Below are positions 26,800-38,116 of a DNA stretch of 64,000 bases, one piece after another. The notes below the pieces were generated by a model that was given only the letters and a program-made list of their open reading frames with translations, was not told the DNA's origin and ran no database searches. Each line of letters starts with the position of its first letter. Positions within the stretch are counted from its first letter, which is position 1. A program made the translations under genes and the position numbers. Source of the DNA: Clitopilus passeckerianus (Eukaryota > Basidiomycota > Agaricomycetes > Agaricales > Entolomataceae); the NCBI GenBank assembly GCA_944990035.1, contig CALYLX010000114.1:186001-250000 (forward strand), in the 5' to 3' direction.

Positions 26800-28100
26800 C
26801 CTGTCAATCCTTGTCACGAATATGAGCTTACCGATAGCTAATAAGGCTCCAGCCTAGGTATGCGTATCCTCAATCGCCTAAGTCCTCCAAGATCGGATTG
26901 GCGACGTTTCCAGTCCTGGGTTAGAGTCGGGAGCGAGATCCCACCGACGGAGAGAGATAGTCCGCGCAGTGGAGGGGGATTGCGTAGTAGGTAAGTTTCT
27001 GGAACGGAAAAGGTAATGTCAGAGCCAGGTTAGTTGAGGAGGGCGAGGAGGAAACGTACCTCTGGAGCGTTTGCAGCGGCAGCATGTAGTTCTTTATATC
27101 CCACATTCACAGCTCCTCGTTCGGGTGCATGAGGGCAGATGTAGCCTCGCTTGGGTGGATGATGAGCTAGAAACTAGGTTATATCAGCAAATGTTCGGGA
27201 TCAACGAGGAAGAGAGCTGAGCCAAGGTACAGCATACCAACGACAACGAGTTCCAAGAAACAACTCCTCTGTAAATTTGGTGTATTCTCTCCTAATTGTG
27301 GGTGGAGATGTAATTCTTGGACGAGGTCTTGTGAGTTGGGAGATCTTGGGTGCATCGTGGACCAAGGCGATCATGACCACTATTAAGGACGTTGAGAACC
27401 AATTAGGCGAATGTGGATGTAAAACGCACCAGAATATATCCAGAAAGATATCAGTAGAGGCTCAGGCGAGGAGCTTGATGATGTTCCTTTTGTCCTGGAG
27501 GCTCGAGGAGAGTTGGAGGTCGCGTGGTGTGGTGTGGTTGGTGGCTTGTTCAATCTTTAGACAGCCAAAGTTGGTGAGCCCTTCTATAATCACGACTATC
27601 TTGAAGTGGTGCATTTTATTCAAGTCGGGGCCAACATTGTGAAACGCTCCTGTAGGCGAAGGCTTTCCTGAACAGCAAGGTGGACTTGGAACTTGTGGAA
27701 GGGGATGATGATGACCGAAAATGGACGGCTATTATTTGGCCTTGTTGACATAAGAAGCTCTCGGGAATCGGGCCTAACCTTCCGAGGCTACTGCCTTGCT
27801 CTTACTCCCAACCTGCGTTCTGCGTGGACCATCCTGGCGTCTCTCTTGTTCTCAACTTGCAGTTTATTGCCACTCTGCTGACACAATATTTTCCATGTTA
27901 AAAATGGAAGACTCCACCGGCTCGAGCACTCTGTAGGACAGAATCTGACGGCCTCCGTTCGAAGACTTCGGTGCCATGGGAAGAGATTGCGGCACCGTGG
28001 CTCGCAAACAAGGTCTTTTACAAGTATAGGCCTAATTTCTAGCAATTCCTCCTCAGTAATAAACTCCTAGGCTCTGGGTACTCTCTAGGCGTGTTCTTAG
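26800..28100. repeat. Decayed duplicated spacer, copy 1
   Basis: Blocks in this tract match 30230-32320 in the same order. One is around 26905-27175 against 30295-30575 (cagtc-gggttrg, cgtac-tctgg-cgtttgca, gatgtagcc). Others are 27750-27830 against 31310-31380 (aagcyctcgggaatcgggcct) and 27925-28025 against 32190-32310 (aatctgacggcctc/aatccgacgacctc). Minus-strand GTACGT donors suggest an old spliced gene. I cannot name it. Confidence 0.45.
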
Positions 28101-28582
28101 CCAAATACGTGATGTTGACCGTATTATCTCGGTATTGGATGTAGGATTCGATATACTGGGTACATATCCGTAGGGTCGCAGAGGTCAGATTTCAGAATGT
28201 TAGGCTACAGACCTCAATAAGCGAGCGATGCCGTGGACGCGGCTTGATGTCCCTAAGGGTTTTCTCCACTTTTGATGGGAAATGGGTCTGGATAGATTTT
28301 GAGTCTGCAAATGTTGGAGTTTCGAGCATTTCCTTTCCCACGTCCTCTCTTCTCTTCAGTCAACTTCCACTTGGTCATGGATTGGACGTTGCTCGATATT
28401 TCTGACCTTTCAGTCTCCGCCATCACTCGCTTATGGCCTGTATTCTGCATCTATCCTCGGCGACCCTACGGATAAGTATCCACTAAACTGAGAGCCGTGC
28501 AGTAAAAACTATGACAAACCCACTTCAGATATTATCCGAAGAAATTATATAGCTCCAGCCTAGTCTCCGCCCTTCCCCATCC

Positions 28583-30070
28583 TTACTGCCTTGCTATATT
28601 CAAGCAACTTAATCCTCTACAGATCAGTGAGGGCCCTTCTAGTAAGGTTGGAACACCCTGGTGACCTCTTTCTACCGATATAGAATATGGTGTCCAACCT
28701 ACCCATCCAAGGCTGAGGCTTATGCTGTCTACGTTAAGCAGCAACTTGACAACTGCTTTATGACCATTGTAGGCGGCGATGAAGAGCGGTGTGCTACCGT
28801 CCTTCGAGGATGAATTGACGTTGATCTCATTTACGTCCACCAACGGCTTGATGACATCGGCATGACCATTCTGGGCTGCGATGTAGAGCGGGGTTCTGCC
28901 GTCGTCGTCTGGTGAATTGACGTTGACGCTCTCTGCGCCAATGAGCAGCTTGACGACTGTTTCATGGCCATTACTGGCTGCAATATGCAGTGGGGTACGT
29001 CCGCGGTTGTCGCGTGAGTTGACATTGATGTCGTCTACGCCAAGCAACAGCTTGACGGCGGCCTCATGACCACTGTAAGCTGCGATGAAGAGTGGCGTAC
29101 TGCCGTCCTTCGAAGGTGAATCGACATCGATGTCGCACACGCCAATAAGCAGCTTGATGACTTCGGTATGCCCACTCTGGGCTGCAACGTAGAGCGGTGT
29201 TCTACTGTCCTTGGATGGTGAATTGACATCGATGTCGTATACACCAGTTAACGATTTGACGACTTCGGTATGTCCATTTTGGGCTGCAATATAAAGTGGG
29301 GTCTTGCCCTCGTTGTCGGCTGAATTGACGTTGATGCCGTCCGCGGCAATAAACAGTTTGACGACTCCTTCATGACCATTGTGGGCTGCGACATACATTG
29401 GTGTCTTGCCTTCTTCGTTGCGTGAGTTGACATTAATGTCCCAGCGTTGAAGTAGAAACTTCACAACGCTAACATCTCCGTCTTGAGAGCCCGTGAAAAG
29501 TAAGGAATGTGCCTGCTCGGTGCTCGCAGTCCGCAGGATCGACTGTATTTGGGCGCACGTTTGGGGGCTTGAAGAACTTTCGCCGCCTGGGCGCTCACCG
29601 AGGTAGTTATGGACGCAGAAACCTCCCCGAGCGAGCTTCCGGTAAACCAGTCAACTGCGTGCGGAAGAATCTGGTAGGCCAAATCATCAGAGGCGCGATA
29701 TTTTCAAAGAATTCTCGGTGGGACGAAGCTGGTCTTTGAGCACAGCTCCAAGTTGGTAGTCCTCCTCAATCTCGTCTTTGATCGCAGCTGACAATTCCCG
29801 TTCCCCTTCTTCTTCAACTTCTTCCTTTGTCAGAGGATCAAAGAAGTGGAAGAACGAAACTTGAGAATTGGTTAGAGCATTTTGGCATATAGAATACCCC
29901 TAAACTTACAGCGGAGGTTGCCATTGACACGTCGGGTCAAATCCATCCCTTTATTCCACTCGATAACGGAGAGTTCGTGGACATGAGGCCGAGCCTCGTG
30001 ATTATCGCCATGGAGTTGGCAACTCGTGGCGAACAAACGAAGCCATCTGGCCAATCTACACGGAAGCACA
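28583..30070 (-). pseudogene. NAP-ankyrin pseudogene E
   Basis: The ankyrin exon is open from about 29464 to the stop at 28583 with nine repeats of 34 residues. Three lesions are visible. A 7-bp deletion near 29545, relative to the paralogues, shifts the frame between the hinge (ILPHAVDWFTG) and the first repeat. The intron donor after LGAVLKDQ reads CTTCGT instead of GTTCGT. The NAP core exon is truncated, with only VIEWNKGMDLTRR-NGNLRC left at 29880-29960, and the N-terminal NAP helix exon is missing. The 3' end is diverged from the other copies. It may still make an ankyrin-only transcript, but not the fusion. Confidence 0.75.
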
Positions 30071-30229
30071 TACGTCAGCTATCTAATTTTGAGGGGAGAG
30101 TAGAGGAAGAGGAGCGCACCCAAATAAGATTGAATACCACTGAGGGAATTAAAGAAAATGACTGAAGGTACCTATTCAAAGGTCAGGCTAGCTCCTGCCA
30201 ATCACAGAATTAGAGCCTACTGGTATTCT

Positions 30230-32450
30230 GAAGAGACCTAAGCCTAACTATGCACGTCCTCAAACGGCGAAGGCCTCCAAGCTCGAGTTCAAGACGTTCC
30301 CAGTCACGGGTTGGGGTGAAAACACGATTTGGGAAGTTTGCAGTTGGGAACTCAGAAGACGGCGTCGATGTAGCGTAAGATGACTGCGCGGTAGGTGTTG
30401 GTCTGGGAAAGGAAAAACTAGGGTTAGATCAGGAACTTGGAAGGGTAGGGAGGAGACGTACTTCTGGGCCGTTTGCACCATATCGAATTCGTTCTATTCC
30501 ACAGTTTCACATCTTCTGTTGGGGTGAATTGGGACAGATGTAGCCCCCGGGTGAGTGGATGACGAGCTAGACACTACGTTGACGTTAGGATATGTTCGAG
30601 CTATACGAAGAAGCGAGGTGAGGCAAGGTACCGACAGCTACGGTCCCAAAAAACGAAGCCCCTGTTGACTTGGCGTATCCTCCCCGAGTTATGGATAGGG
30701 ATGAACCTTTTGGAAGAGGTGTTGTCCGAGGATTGGGAGATCTCAGGTGTCTCATGAACGAAGGCGCCTGTACCAACCAGTCAGGACATCGAGAAGCAAT
30801 GAGATGAAGGTAGAGAAATGCGTACTGAAAGTCGCCCCTTCATATGCCGCCGGAGTCGCCGACGAAGACGTAGAGAATTTCCCCTTAGTTGAGGAGGCTC
30901 AAGGAGGGTTCGAGGGGATTGATATGGCGCGTTGGCGACAGCCTGTAGGTGGAAGAGTCAGTGTTAGGAGACTGGTCGCAAGATATGAAGTAGGAAATGG
31001 AAAGAGAGAAATGCATTCGTGTTTGTACGCTTTTCGCATCAGTTGGCTGGCACGTAATAGAAATATGGACAAAAGAGTTTTGAGACTGACCTTGGTTCGA
31101 CCATAGTTGCAATTTGCAGATATCCAAGCCCATGAATTCATCCTATAGTCACGAATACCGCGGAGTGAGTAGAGCATCTTCCAATCAAGTCGAGCATTCA
31201 GCCGCGTGGTTGTAGGCGAAGATTTTCCAATACTGCGAGGTGGTCATGGTCCTGGTGGTCCTGGTGTTGATTCAAGTTCGAAGATTGGGTTAAGGTGTTT
31301 GTCTCTGTTGATGTCAGAAGCCACCGGGAATCGGGCCTTCGCTTCCGCGCGTGTCACCTTTTCCTCTCACTCACAACCTTTAGTTTGACGTGATTTCAAG
31401 GAGCATTGTCAGTATGGCTCTCCGAGGATCTTAATAAATATGAACTCTATGGCAGGTCTTCCCGTTACCCCGCGAGGAACGTGAGGAGCAGGTCGCCCAT
31501 CAGCGTTCTACGTGGACCAGCTCCCTTGTTCTCCGTACATCTTCTTGTCATCATCAGGAACGAAGGGCACCATGTGCTAAATAAACATGCTTCTGTCTCC
31601 TGTTTGTGGGACGGCGTGGAAGAGTATCCTACCCTCCTCGCGTATTTCCGAAATCAGGTCATTCAGACCTTCAAGATGGTTTCTCACTTGCTCTCCGTCA
31701 AGATTCCGGAGTACGCTCACAGACGGTCAAGAGATCCCTTCGGGGATCAGTCTACTATTTCCATTCAGAATCCACGCTGTGCACCAGAACCGTCAAGATT
31801 CCGGTTCCCTCGTGTAAGCCACGCACCCTCCCTGGGATGGATTGGGAAGGATTTCGAGGTTCTTTTCCTGTTTATTGTTTCTTTATTACGGTACATCTTA
31901 TTTTACTATTACATTTCTTCTTTCCAGGCTATCTCCGGTGCGGGTATGATCATGAAGATCGGTACTCTGGTGGACACAGGGTTGAGATCCACTCCTAGGA
32001 CGCGTAAAAGGCACTGTTGGGGTCACAGTGCGCCTACGCGAGTGGAATCTCCCCGAGTCATTGCCATCTGAGTCGAGAAGCCTACGGCTTCTCTTGTTAC
32101 GCTACGTTTCCGACTGATCCCTCTTCTCTCCCCACTCCTCTCTTACCCAGGTACCGGACCGCGCCCGGTAGATTCGGCACCCCGCGGCTAGGAGGACCTT
32201 TCTTCCTGAACGGAATCCGACGACCTCTGGTATTGAAGAAGTGCACACCATCGGGAGGAATTGCGACAACGGGGCGTGTAAACTTACCTTCTACCAGAAC
32301 AGGGGCCAACGCAGACATCACCCTATTTGAAACCACTCTGTACGCAGGCCGTAGCTCCTCATTAACCAGGTCTCGGCTTCGCTATGTATCTCAGGCGAGT
32401 CTTCTAGGCCGACTATGCGCTCTTATCTGTTGTATTCAGATATGAAAACT
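30230..32450. repeat. Decayed duplicated spacer, copy 2, with extra insert
   Basis: Counterpart of 26800-28100. Relative to copy 1 it carries about 620 extra bp (about 31550-32180) between matching flanks. On the minus strand near 32310-32110 a frame reads APVLVEGKFTRPVVAIPPDG, protein-like but unidentified. The plus-strand frame 31406-32071 spans the insert and has no recognisable domain; I do not call it. Confidence 0.4.
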
Positions 32451-32517
32451 ATGAGGAAGTACTTGGCTCCATACTGAGTCTATAGGAACACCTCTACGTG
32501 CGACATCTCAAACAAAC

Positions 32518-33382
32518 CTACACACAGTTATCCAAAGCTGGAGGCGGGCCTCGCTTGGGTGTCCCTTCTGACATAATCCGGCTCTTCCGAAGCCTCTTCC
32601 CGCCATGCCAGATCAACGTAGAATCATCGGATTCAGCCCTCGCCAGCCCCTTTCCAGAGTTATTTACATTTGGCTGGCTCCGACCAGATCGTGCAGAAAA
32701 GGTCCACCGACTGATAAGGGTGGGCTCCAGCATCTTTGCGACAGCTGTATGACCTCTCCGTACTGCAATAGAGTGTGGTGTCCAACCTTCCCATCCAAGA
32801 TTGAGGTTTGTACCGTCTACGCCAATCAGCGACTTGATAACTGCTTTATGACCGTTGTAGGCTGCGATGAAAAGGGGTGTACTGCCGTCCTTCGAAGGGA
32901 AATTGACCTTGATTTCGGGTATACCAATCAAGAGACTGGTAACTGCTTCATGGCCAATCTGGGCGGCAATGTAAAGTGGGGTTCTTCCGTCGTTGTCGGG
33001 TAAATTGACGTTAATGCCGTCTGCGCCAATGAGCTGCTTGACGACTGCTTCATGGCCATTATTAGCTGCAATGTGTAAAGGGGTACGGCCATCTTTGTCG
33101 GGCAAGTTGACGTCAATGCCCACTGCGAGAGTCAGCAACTTGACAATCGTCTTGTGCCCACTGTGAGCCGCGATGAAGAGTGGTGTGCTACCGTCCTTCG
33201 CGGCTGAATTGACATCGATATAGTCCACACTAATTAGCGTCTTCACGATTTCGGTATGTCCACTCTGGGCTGCAACGTAGAGCGGTGTTCTGCCATCTTT
33301 GTCGGCTGAATTGACATCCACACCGTCTGCGCCAAGCAGCAGTTCGACGACTGCTTTATGGTCGTTTCGGGCTGCGACGCAC
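32518..33382 (-). pseudogene. NAP-ankyrin gene D, 3' part (split by retrotransposon)
   Basis: Continues the exon interrupted at 46073. It begins at the target duplication (33379-33382) with VAARNDHKAVVELLLG, then gives full ankyrin repeats and a C-terminal tail of about 60 residues not seen in the other copies (stop at 32518). Joined to 46073-47257 with one duplication copy removed, the last exon is 1146 nt and the whole gene 1881 nt (626 aa) in frame. Apart from the insertion I see no lesion. The open frame runs into the LTR but without an ATG, so independent expression is doubtful. Confidence 0.85.
33379..33382. repeat. Target-site duplication, left copy (GCAC)
   Basis: Matches 46073-46076. 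Counting this 4-bp sequence once restores the ankyrin exon frame. Confidence 0.9.
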
Positions 33383-33966
33383 TGAGAGACTGACTGGCGC
33401 GGAATGCGTAAAGGAAGCGAAACCCGGATCAAAGATCCGACAACACAACACAGACACACACACACGGCCGACAGGCGAGTTCTCGGTATGTGCTAGGGAG
33501 CACTTCACTCAGGGCAACGAGGTTTTAGATAGTTGTGGTATTGGGTTGGTTTGTAGGTAGTAGATTTGCTTTAATAGATGAATTGGGCTCGAAAACGATG
33601 TTTATTCACAAATTAAATGTTTATTCGGTGGATGGTAACCCTTTGGTAACCGAGATGATCAATAAAACTATCGACGGTGCCTCCTGTTAACCTTATGGTC
33701 GTCTTCGAGAGCACGTCGTAGGGTATCGAAAATCTGACTCTACGCTGCTGTAAATACTGCGTTTATATACTGTAGCTAAAGGACCTCGGTGTCCTCTCCG
33801 TGTTCGCGTTCTGAGCTCTGTCTACCGGACCTTCGTGTGGATTGATTGACGTTTCCCATCAATTCCTGGTCCGCTTCATCGGGATTCCTCGCGCACCGAC
33901 CTTTCTTCTTGATTTCTTCACTGCGTCTTGTTCTCCTCGATGACATCAATGATTACGGTCATATCA
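33383..33966 (-). repeat. 3' LTR (left copy)
   Basis: 584 bp, TG...CA. It contains a minus-strand TATATAAA (33762-33769), the likely core promoter, and a short CA-rich run at about 33451-33465. Left-side end of the minus-oriented element. Confidence 0.95.
33762..33769 (-). promoter_or_regulatory. LTR TATA box (3' LTR copy)
   Basis: TATATAAA on the minus strand in both LTRs (also 45868-45875), in the transcription direction of the element. In this copy it points into the 3' part of NAP-ankyrin gene D. Confidence 0.5.
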
Positions 33967-33979
33967 TCTCCCCCCAACT
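33967..33979 (-). other. Polypurine tract
   Basis: On minus, GTTGGGGGGAGA immediately precedes the 3' LTR. The position and composition are those of the plus-strand primer of LTR retrotransposons. Confidence 0.75.
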
Positions 33980-34549
33980 TTGAGAAGTAGACTCTCCTGA
34001 GTCCTCTTGTAAAAGTACCGTTTATATTGTCCAATCTCTTTGTCTTTCTCGAGGATAGCCTTTATTTGCTTGCCGATCATTAAGTATCGTCCCTGGTAGT
34101 CTGTGAATATATATCTCGATCACTTGGCCTGTCTGAAATTAAGAGCTTGTTTCTTTCTTGTCACCGTGTCTTTCTTAAGCCATGTGGAGTTTCATGTTCC
34201 CTCGTGGTTCTCTGTCTCTTGTCCTGCCGGGTTATCCGATATGACTCTTCTCCTGGAACTCTATGTCTAAGCCAGATCTCCCTTATGCATATATCTTCCT
34301 TAGTTGGGACCCTGTATGCTTTCCATGTCTTTATATCCAGTCGATCAATGGGATATGGGCCCCTATTTTTCTCCACCCTGGCACCAAACGGTGGATTAAC
34401 CCTTACACGTGTCTACTTCAGCTTCGTAATGTTAAGGTCCCCGTCTGTTTTAGATCTCTCTATTACGTTTGATAGGCAAACTTCTGCGGAATGTTCCTAA
34501 CCGCTCAATTCTCGCTTCCGATTATAGGTTCAACCCTTCCAATCCATCT

Positions 34550-34557
34550 TATATAGG
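34550..34557 (+). promoter_or_regulatory. TATA box of antisense gene 1
   Basis: TATATAGG about 60 bp before the ATG at 34613, on the strand opposite to gag-pol. Confidence 0.5.
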
Positions 34558-34612
34558 CTCAGTCTTCTCTTGTGGTTGGCATTCCGACTTACGGTTCCAG
34601 ACGTTCGCCACC

Positions 34613-35611
34613 ATGTCCATCACTTCATCTGACTCGGACGCTATCATCATCGACCCCATTATTTGGGACACCTTATTATTTGAACACATGTCTTCCACAA
34701 CCCGTGGTCTGCTTTACGAGCTCTCAGAACCCTCCTTCTCCGATTCTGATTCTAGAGACGAACTCGATGAATTCGCCGAAAAACCTCTCCTACTTTTTCA
34801 AACCAATTCCTTCAACTTCTACCCTGCACCAGCGACGACTCCTTCTCCTGACAATTCTAATTCGGGCACTCTTATCTCTCTGGACTCTCCAGTGGATGAC
34901 AGGTTCCTACCAGAATCTTCTTCGCTCGTTCCCTACTTCAGCAACCACACCGTCGTGTTAGGTTTTAGAGGCGACCATAAAGGTGTCTCTCGTTCATTTT
35001 CCAACATCTGCACCGATGAATTCCATGCCCTTGAACCCTTCGACATCCCTTTTAAGGATTATCTTGGTTGCTATCCAGGCCGCGAAATCGTTTTCCACTG
35101 CCCACACTCCTACTGCACTGCCGATTGGTTGCATGACCATATCTATTCCGGCCATTTCACTGCCTTTTCTAAGTGCATTGAGAAGCTCCCTTATATTCCT
35201 TTGGAGTGTCTCGGTCCTTCTGTATACCCAAACACTGGGCGCCGACGTGGTCCTCATACCCCTTCAGCCCTTATCGTTCCATGTCCCGACGCTGCCGACT
35301 TCCTTTGCGACTGGTACCTCCTAGGTCCTATTGCCGTTCAAACCCTAGCTTATGGCGGGGTTGTTCTTGTGCCTTACAGAAACTTCAACACCAACCCTCG
35401 TTATCGCCGCTTTGTGGCTTTCCTTATTCACGACCGGCCCGATGGGAAGAAAGAGTTCCTCTTTTTCTCCATGGTCTATGTTCCCCTTTACGATCATGGT
35501 TCTGCCACACCAGGTGACAGCAATCTATTCTTCCAGTTCCCACGTGAAGTCACTCTCGACTCTACCATTTTCCCGACATTTGAACTTCAAGTTGGTAATT
35601 GCGGCTATTGA
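34613..35611 (+). CDS. Antisense accessory protein 1 of the retrotransposon (unknown)
   Basis: A 332-aa intron-free frame on the strand opposite to gag-pol, between pol and the 3' LTR. I chose the ATG at 34613 because it sits in an ideal context (GCCACCATGTCC) with a TATA box about 60 bp upstream; the same frame is open further 5' only through non-ATG codons. The N-terminus is Ser/Asp-rich and acidic (residues 1-50), followed by a Ser/Pro-rich linker. A folded-looking part near residues 120-300 includes a Cys/His cluster CPHSYCTADWLHDHIYSGH that could bind metal, and YIPLECLGPSVYPNTGRRRG. No family recognised. Not a tRNA, envelope or chromodomain protein as far as I can see. The lack of stops in a young element argues that it is a real gene. 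Confidence 0.65.
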   Translation: MSITSSDSDAIIIDPIIWDTLLFEHMSSTTRGLLYELSEPSFSDSDSRDELDEFAEKPLLLFQTNSFNFYPAPATTPSPDNSNSGTLISLDSPVDDRFLPESSSLVPYFSNHTVVLGFRGDHKGVSRSFSNICTDEFHALEPFDIPFKDYLGCYPGREIVFHCPHSYCTADWLHDHIYSGHFTAFSKCIEKLPYIPLECLGPSVYPNTGRRRGPHTPSALIVPCPDAADFLCDWYLLGPIAVQTLAYGGVVLVPYRNFNTNPRYRRFVAFLIHDRPDGKKEFLFFSMVYVPLYDHGSATPGDSNLFFQFPREVTLDSTIFPTFELQVGNCGY

Positions 35612-36520
35612 CTTCGGGTTCAGCCTGACTTGGATTTCGGTGAGATTTCTTTATCTTTCTTTGTCCTTAGTTTCTCAACTACCTCACTCAGGACGATCGT
35701 CAAAACCTTCTATACCCTTGACTTTTCTCTTATCGTTACTCGCTCTATCTCTCCTTGTTCCGTTATAGTTAGTAAAATCTTGATATACTTTTGATACATC
35801 GTAAAATTTTGTCTTCCCCATGTATCCCATCTTTTCTCTTTAGCGTAATTCGGCTTATGATACCCTTAGTCCTTAGCGTGATCCTCAAAATTTTTATCGG
35901 GCTCTTCCTCCGAAGTTTTCAGCAGGTATCTATTCTTTGCGACGCTCCCACAAATCGCGGGTGGGGCCGTGAGAAATGATTGCTATTCTAGAAGCCACGT
36001 CTGATCCCAAGTTATCTTATCTCCGGGCCGCGTTTGGTCCCTCTATGTCTGAATTTCTTTTCTCAATGTTTTCCGAATTTTCGGCCACGCACTTTCAAGA
36101 GTGACGTAGTTACCGTGTCATTTGACAATCGGTACTTCGGCCTCATGTTCGTCTGTTTCTGACTATTCTCGCGTTTACTCTGATTACCGGTGGCTATTTT
36201 CCTGGGCCGTGTTATCCGATTCTCTCGTATGCCACCACCTCCTTGGTTTCTGCTTTGAATTATTCATCCTGTGTTCGACATGCCTCGTTTTTTGCTTCTT
36301 AGGCAGCTTTGCCGCTGACTTATCTTTGCGCTATACCTTGGTCTTGTCCGAGCTCGCGATTTCCTGTCTGCCTCGCGATGTCTTGCTCCTTACGATGGTT
36401 TCTTTCTTTCTCCGGTCTTGCATTTTCTCTTGACTGTTTTCTACGCATTTTATTTCCTGGTCTCGCACAGCTGACGAATATTATCGTCGCCTCGCGTTTT
36501 TCGCTCTGGTCTCTTAGTTT
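35612..36520. other. Spacer between antisense genes
   Basis: About 0.9 kb, T/C-rich on the plus strand. I see no supportable gene. It probably holds the 3' end of antisense gene 1 and the upstream region of antisense gene 2. Confidence 0.4.
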
Positions 36521-36524
36521 CTAC

Positions 36525-36532
36525 TATAAAAG
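36525..36532 (+). promoter_or_regulatory. TATA box of antisense gene 2
   Basis: TATAAAAG 66 bp before the ATG at 36591, the same layout as antisense gene 1. Confidence 0.55.
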
Positions 36533-36590
36533 CTTCGTCTCTTTGCTCAGTTTACTTTCATTGGTTGAGCTTCCGCTCCCTTCTCTTACT

Positions 36591-38018
36591 ATGAGTGTCC
36601 CAGGTTTCATTCGCGAACTGAATGATTCTATCGCTGCCTTTAATCGTCCTGGACTCACTACCGACGATGGTCGTTACTATCTAAAGAAATTCGACGATTG
36701 GTGGAAGGTATAATTCCTTTCTTTGCATATTTCAACGCGTACTCATTGATTAATTCTAATCCATTAGAATAGCGGCATCGCTACTTTTAGCCCCTCTACT
36801 ATTCGTTCCGAGCCAGCTCTGATGGACGTGTTTTCGCGTATAACTGCTAGTCTCCGGATTCTTTGCGGTCATCCGCACCGTTTACGATCTACTCAATGGG
36901 ACCAAGTCCAGGATCTATTGGTTATGCTTGGTATTCCGACGCCGTTTCGCCGTCCACTTAATCCTTCGGTAAGCTTTTACGATCTTTGGGAACCCGACAA
37001 TTGGCTAACAGAATGGCTCGAACAGCCCCTTGTAAGCTTTCGATGTTAACTTTTCGATCCTTTCCTCCCATTCACTTTTTAATGCGCAGGTCTCCGGCGC
37101 TCCTCGTTCTCGATCCAAGGCTGCAACTCCCCCGCGTACTTTCCGTCCTAAACCGAACTCTTCTAAGACCGCCACCGATTCTTCTGGAGATACAATCATG
37201 TCTGATTCATCCAAGGTGCGTCCTACTTTGTTCTTCTTTATTCTATCTTCGATCTTAAGGCTGATTAGAAGCACTGGTATCCCGTTGATCGTTACGTTCA
37301 AGCTCGTGACCACGTACGATACTGCGCACGAACTAGAGAGTCACCAAATGCCGTCCAACTTTTCCGGCTTGAGGATTTCGGCGAACGCGGATTTCGCCTC
37401 TCCTGCTTATTATGCCGTATGTCCTCCTTTTCACTTCTAGCTTCGTTTTCTTTTCTAAACCTCTTTTCTCCATCTTAGTCGACACATGGCTGGCAGGAGG
37501 CATCGTACCCCCTGGTATCTGCTACGTCGCCAGTGCACCGACCAGTATCCCCAGTTTTCAAGGGCAAGAAGCGGCTGAGGAGTCCGTCCCCGTTGCCGAA
37601 TCACAGGTACTCGAGTCCTCCGGTGGTGGAGAATCCTCTTCAACGACGGAAGGTTCAATTGCCTCCGTTTCCGCTGGCCTTTCCGGACTCGCGGTATCTT
37701 CTGGATAGTACGCTGTCTTTTCTTTTTCAATTTTGCCCGTTCTTTCTTTACCGATGATTTTGCTTCTTAGGTTCTCATCAATCCGTTCACAATCCGGCTA
37801 CTGTTCAACTCGTTCGTCAAGCTCGCCATGTTACTCAAGCTCTTCCGCATGGCGACGAATCTTCCTTACGCGCCTCCGAAGGCTCTCTCCGCGCCCGAAT
37901 CATCACTTTAACTCACGAACTTTATTTCCTTCTTCAAGCTCGCGACATCTGGTGCGACGAACTGAAGAAGTTACAAGTCAGACTCGAGGACCTTTCGGGC
38001 TCTTCTGACAGTAACTGA
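36591..38018 (+). CDS. Antisense accessory protein 2 of the retrotransposon (spliced, unknown)
   Basis: A plus-strand multi-exon gene opposite to pol. Exon 1 is 36591-36707 (MSVPGFIRELNDSIAAFNRP...), donor GTATAA. Exon 2 runs from about 36770 to 37030 (NSGIATFSPSTIRS...WLTEWLEQPL), donor GTAAGC. Exon 3 starts after an AG near 37089 (VSGAPRSRSKAATPP...SDSSK), donor GTGCGT. Exon 4 is about 37269-37416, donor GTATGT. Exon 5 is about 37479-37708, Ser/Pro/Lys/Arg-rich. The last exon, about 37771-38018, ends in a coiled-coil-like helix (ELYFLLQARDIWCDELKKL...) and TGA. Phases from exon 1 to 3 join cleanly; the phase around exons 4-5 is unresolved. The basic, low-complexity middle and helical C-terminus suggest nucleic-acid binding or oligomerisation, but that is inference. 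The 3' end stops about 100 bp short of the pol stop (convergent). Confidence 0.5.
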
Positions 38019-38116
38019 ATTGGTAGTCCGTTTCTTATTCCTATCTCATGTACTTGTGCCCTTTAGTAGGCCGTATTCCAGCGCATGTATGTACTTGTAT
38101 TCCATTAGATTTCGCG

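Noticed and set aside
28583..29464. 102-bp periodic pattern first read as a satellite array
   Set aside because: The period and content are those of 34-residue ankyrin repeats in an open exon, so it is coding.
31406..32071. 221-residue plus-strand frame
   Set aside because: Lies across an insert in a decayed spacer. No domain, splice pattern or counterpart in the sister spacer.
32518..33465. A 315-residue LTR-ankyrin fusion frame that might be driven by the 3' LTR
   Set aside because: The frame is open into the LTR, but its apparent start is GTG and no ATG precedes the ankyrin repeats, so translation is doubtful.
33445..33470. CA-dinucleotide run in the LTR as a possible microsatellite or CRISPR-like repeat
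   Set aside because: A short simple repeat present once per LTR. No CRISPR features are expected or seen in this eukaryotic window.
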